This document shows, one piece after another, positions 60,669 through 64,000 of a stretch of DNA of 64,000 nucleotides; position 1 is the stretch's first letter; each line of letters opens with the position of its first letter. Location: assembly GCA_007258455.2 (NCBI GenBank), contig VDFB02193867.1, forward strand, positions 568,593,469-568,657,468. The letters are read 5' to 3'. The stretch is from Sequoia sempervirens. Its lineage: Eukaryota; Streptophyta; Pinopsida; Cupressales; Cupressaceae. The translations under genes were made by a program, and so were the position numbers. Under the pieces are notes generated by a model. It ran no database searches, was not told the origin of the DNA, and saw only the letters and a list, made by a program, of their open reading frames with translations.

Positions 60669-60710
60669 TTTGGTTCCTTGAAGAAGAGCTTAACCACTTG
60701 AGGTAGATCT

Positions 60711-61640
60711 AATGGTGTGCACAAATTGACAATTCCTATGTTTGATGGATCTGACTAGATAGTTTCTTTAAAGTGAAAATGAGAGGTTACCTGATCTATC
60801 TTGGCTACAAGACTTACAAATTTGTTGAGAAAAAATATGTTGAACCAACAAGTGGTCCTTCTTCTATAGATGATATTGTTGCCTATGAAGAAAATGAAAA
60901 AGCAAGGTATGCAATCTATAGTGCTTTATCCAAGACTGAGCTAACAAAAATTATTTCATTAGGCACTGCTTATGAAGTTTGGAAAAAGTTGAAAGATATT
61001 TGTGAAGGAAATAATAGAGTCAAATTATCAAAGAAGTTAACAACTAAGCATAGATATGAGACCTTGAAAATGGAAGAAGGTGAGGAAATTGCAAGCTACT
61101 TTCAGAGGTTGATATTATAGTAAATGAATTCAAAAATCAAGGTGGTACTCTGACAGAAGAAGATGTAATGGAGAAGATTCTGATGACACTACCGTAGAAC
61201 TACAATGACAAAGTCTCAGCCATTGAGGAAGTTTATGATCCAAATAAATTCACTAAAGAAAAACTATTTGGCACCTTGACTGCATTTGAAATGAGAAAAT
61301 TTGGAAAAGGAAAAGATTAATTAGAAACATCCTTCAAAGCCACAAAGTTGGAAGATGGTCTAGATAGTGAAGGTTCAAAGGAGTTGGAAGCCCATTTTAC
61401 GAGGAAATTGAAGAAAGGTATCCACAAGTACAAAGGTATGTTACCTTTTAAATGTTTCAGTTGTGGAAATATTGGTCACTATGCTTCAAGATGTCCAAAT
61501 AGAGCCATACACAAGAAGAGCAAAGACAATAAAGATGAAAAGGACAAAAAGTTTAAGAAATTGTATTATGCTAGAGAATATGTTGGAATTTCTGATGATG
61601 AATTTGATAATATTGAGGGTGATAAAGATGAATGCATGTT
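60711..61640 (+). pseudogene. F gag
   Basis: Starts about 60711 with KLTIPMFDGSD, the usual copia gag opening, then a frame change and MRGYLIYLGYKTY. 60773-61120 is open, with EVWKKLKDICEGNN. After stops near 61120-61195 the part KLFGTLTAFEMRKFGKGK leads to the zinc knuckle CFSCGNIGHYASRC at about 61455-61498. Gag forms the particle and the knuckle binds RNA. At least two frameshifts and several stops. Confidence 0.88.
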
Positions 61641-64000
61641 TCTAGACTTAGAGAATAAATTGGTGTCTACTAACCATGGAAGATGTGCAAGGGAATGTAG
61701 TCCAAAAAAAAAAGGAAGAGATGGGAGGTACTCTATTTTTTCCTTTCATGCTAGAAAAGATGAAGATTATTGGGTAATTGATAGTGGCTACTCAAATCAT
61801 ATGACCGAAGACAAAAGTAAGTTTAATAAACTTGAAAAATATGATGGAGGATTAGTTAGGTTTGGAGATGATTCTAGTGCAAAGATTGTTGGAAAAGGAA
61901 CAATTAGTTTTGATGGAAAACACAATACTTATGAGCTCTATTATGTTAAGGGCTTAAGGCATAATCTCTTGAGTGTTGGAAAAATGTGTAGTAAAGGATT
62001 AAGCTTGTGTTTTGGGATAATACTTGTGAGATCAGAAAAGGGTCTAGAACTATGGTAGCTACAGGAAGAACAAATGGAAAAATTTATTAGCTTAAGGGTG
62101 TTGATGGACAGTGTTTTGTGTCTCAAGTTAATGAATGTTGGATATGGCACTAGAGGATGGGACATGTAAACTTTGACAACCTAATCTGGATTAAATCAAT
62201 AGAAGTTGTCAGGGATTTTCCAAAAATTACAAAGCCTATCAATAGTGTTTACATAATTTGTTAGTTGGGAAAACAAACAAGTTGTAACTTTAAAGGAAAA
62301 GAAAAATCAACTACCAGAATGTTGGAATTGATTCATACAAATATTTGTGGTCCCACAAGAACAAGAAATCTTAATGGTGACAAGTATTTTATTCTTTTAG
62401 TTAATGATTATTCTAGAATGACATGGGTTATTTTTCTTAGGGAGAAAGCTTAAGCTCTAGATAGATTCAAGGTTTTCAAGGCTATGGTAGAGAATGAAGT
62501 GAACCTAAAAATAAAATTTTTAGGGTCTGAAAGAGGTGTATAATTCACCTCCACCTCTAATGATTTTAATATGTTTTGTGAAGAGCGTGGTATAAAGAGG
62601 AATCTTTCTACTCCTAGAAGTCATTAGCAGAATGGAATTGCTAAGAGGAAGAGTAAAATTGTTCAAGAAGTCATAAGGACTATGATGAAAGAGGAAAATG
62701 TACCTGAAGTATATTGGAGAGAAGCAATTCACACATTTTTTGCATATTCTTAATAGAGTTCATATCAAAGGTAACAACACAAAGACTCCTTATGAACTGT
62801 GGTATGGAAAAATTCCTATTGTTAAGTACTTTAAGGTGTTTGGAAGAAAATTTTATATTAAAAGAGATGATGAGAACTTAGGAAAGTATTATGCAAGATG
62901 TGATGAAGGTAGTTTCCTTGGATATTCAACAAAAAGCTAAGATATAGATGCTATGATAGAAGATTGAGAAATATTGTTGAAAGTGTAAATGTAAAAGTTG
63001 ATGAAAATATGCATAGATAAATTGAAATAAGTGAAGATGAACCAAATGAACCTATCTGTGGACAACAGCAAGAAGAGAATAAGGAAGAAGAAGAACATAT
63101 TGAATAAGAAGAAGCTCTAGAACCTATTCCTAAGACTCCAAAATATGTACAGAAAAATTATCTGGAAGAATAGATAATTGGAGACAAAGACAAAAGTGTA
63201 ATGACAAGAAGAAAAGTGGCAACAACTAAGGTAAATTTGTGTTTACTTTCCAAGATAGAACCCAAAAAAGTGTGTGAAGCATGCAAAGATGAAAATTGGG
63301 TTAGAGCAATGGAAGAGGAATTACAGCAGATAGAGAAAAATTAGACAAGGGAATTGGTTCCTAGATTGGTAAACAAGAACATAATTGGTACAAAATGGGT
63401 ATTTAGGAATAAGCTGAATAAGAATGGTGAAGTAGTAAGAAACAATGCAAGGATTGTGTGCAAATTTTATTCACAGGTTGAAGGAATAGACTTTGAGGAG
63501 ACATTTTCCCTGGTGGAAAGAATGGGGGCTATTCGGATGTTTTTGGAATTTTGTACTCACAAAGATTTCAAGGTATACTAGATGGATATTAAGTCTGCAT
63601 TCTTGAATGGAGAATTGGAAGAAGAGGTCTACATGGAACAAACAAAGGGATTTTAGTTATTAGATCAATCGAACATGGTCTGCAAGCCAAAGCATGGTAT
63701 GCAAGGTTGGACAGGTATTTGACTCAACAAAAGTTCAAAAAAGGATGTGTAGATAGTAATATTTATTTCAAGGTTGAAGGAAACAAAATTTTGATAGTGG
63801 TTGTATATGTTGATGATATTATCTTTGGAGGAAATGAGGGTATGTGCAAGAAATTTGCAGAGGAGATGCAAAAGGAGTTTGAAATGTCTATGATTGGTGA
63901 GTTGAATTTCTTCCTTGGACCTCAAGTGAATCAAATTGATAATGGAATATTCATTTCACAATCAAAGTATGTTAAATAATTACTAAAGAAGTTTGGAATG
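61641..64000 (+). pseudogene. F protease, integrase and RT (partial)
   Basis: Protease motif WVIDSGYSNHMT near 61770-61805 (usually DSGCS). LYYVKGLRHNLLSVGKMC is typical pre-integrase sequence. Integrase starts about 62150. All three catalytic positions are changed: IHTNICGP (Asp to Asn), GSERGV (Asp to Glu) and AKRKSK (Glu to Lys). A frameshift lies near 62735. RT starts about 63290 with NWVRAMEEEL, NIIGTKWVFRNKLN and FEETFSLV. A small deletion near 63690 removes the LKKALYGLKQAPR part. YVDDIIFGG at about 63807 keeps the RT active site. The window ends inside RT. Confidence 0.92.

Larger units (their letters stand above)
59150..64000 (+). mobile_element. Element F: Ty1/copia element, runs off the window
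   Basis: 5' LTR of about 1.5 kb, initiator-Met primer-binding site, gag, protease, integrase and RT in copia order, all on the + strand. The right part of RT, RNase H and the 3' LTR are outside. The LTR is of the same family or a close relative of the solo LTR at 12069-13752. Stops and frameshifts throughout. Confidence 0.9.

Overview
The window looks like nuclear DNA of a seed plant with a large, repeat-filled genome, most likely a conifer. I infer this from a laccase gene with the standard plant exon/intron layout, very AT-rich intergenic sequence, and Ty3/gypsy elements of the Tat type nested several levels deep. No bacterial, organellar, tRNA, rRNA or CRISPR features were seen. The species cannot be fixed from sequence alone.

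Layout. 1-2430: remains of two non-LTR-type (LINE-like) sequences, each reduced to an ORF1-like part plus an A-rich 3' tail. 2431-4430: AT-rich DNA with small repeats. 4433-6827 (+): laccase exons 2-6, all in frame. No first exon is visible and about 80 residues are missing inside exon 5. 6828-8246: noncoding. 8252-57604 (+): one Tat-type gypsy element, here called A, bounded by a perfect 5-bp target duplication (ACTAA). After removing later insertions it is about 17.6 kb. 57610-59149: flanking DNA with a LINE RNase H relic. 59150 to the window end (+): a Ty1/copia element, F, with 5' LTR, primer-binding site, gag, protease, integrase and part of the reverse transcriptase.

Insertions inside A, each placed by its target duplication: a solo copia LTR (12069-13752, TAATT); a solo Tat LTR (14323-15440, GATAT); a deleted Tat element B (17183-20027, GAAAC) in gag codon 18; a pol-less Tat element C (22854-38920, CAATG) in the gag C-terminal region, itself carrying copia element D (28775-34219); and a pol-deleted Tat element E (41393-51375, CTACT) in the reverse transcriptase. 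All four Tat-family insertions are antisense to A. Removing the insertions rejoins A's coding sequence at the codon level across the B, C and E sites, which is the strongest support for the map.

How the parts relate. A, B, C, E and the solo LTR share LTR ends, and where the parts survive they share the polypurine tract, a primer-binding site beginning TGGYGCTAGAAGGAGGG, and a long conserved untranslated leader before gag. A alone keeps pol, and its pol is dead: the RT core is deleted, two integrase triad residues are changed and there are many stops. C and E have no pol. Between primer-binding site and conserved leader, A, C and E carry unrelated stretches of about 2.7, 0.7 and 2.9 kb. This variable slot, the divergent pol-less element C and a 573-bp segment shared by A's leader and the deletion scar of B are the most unusual things here. 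The laccase is the only host gene recognised.
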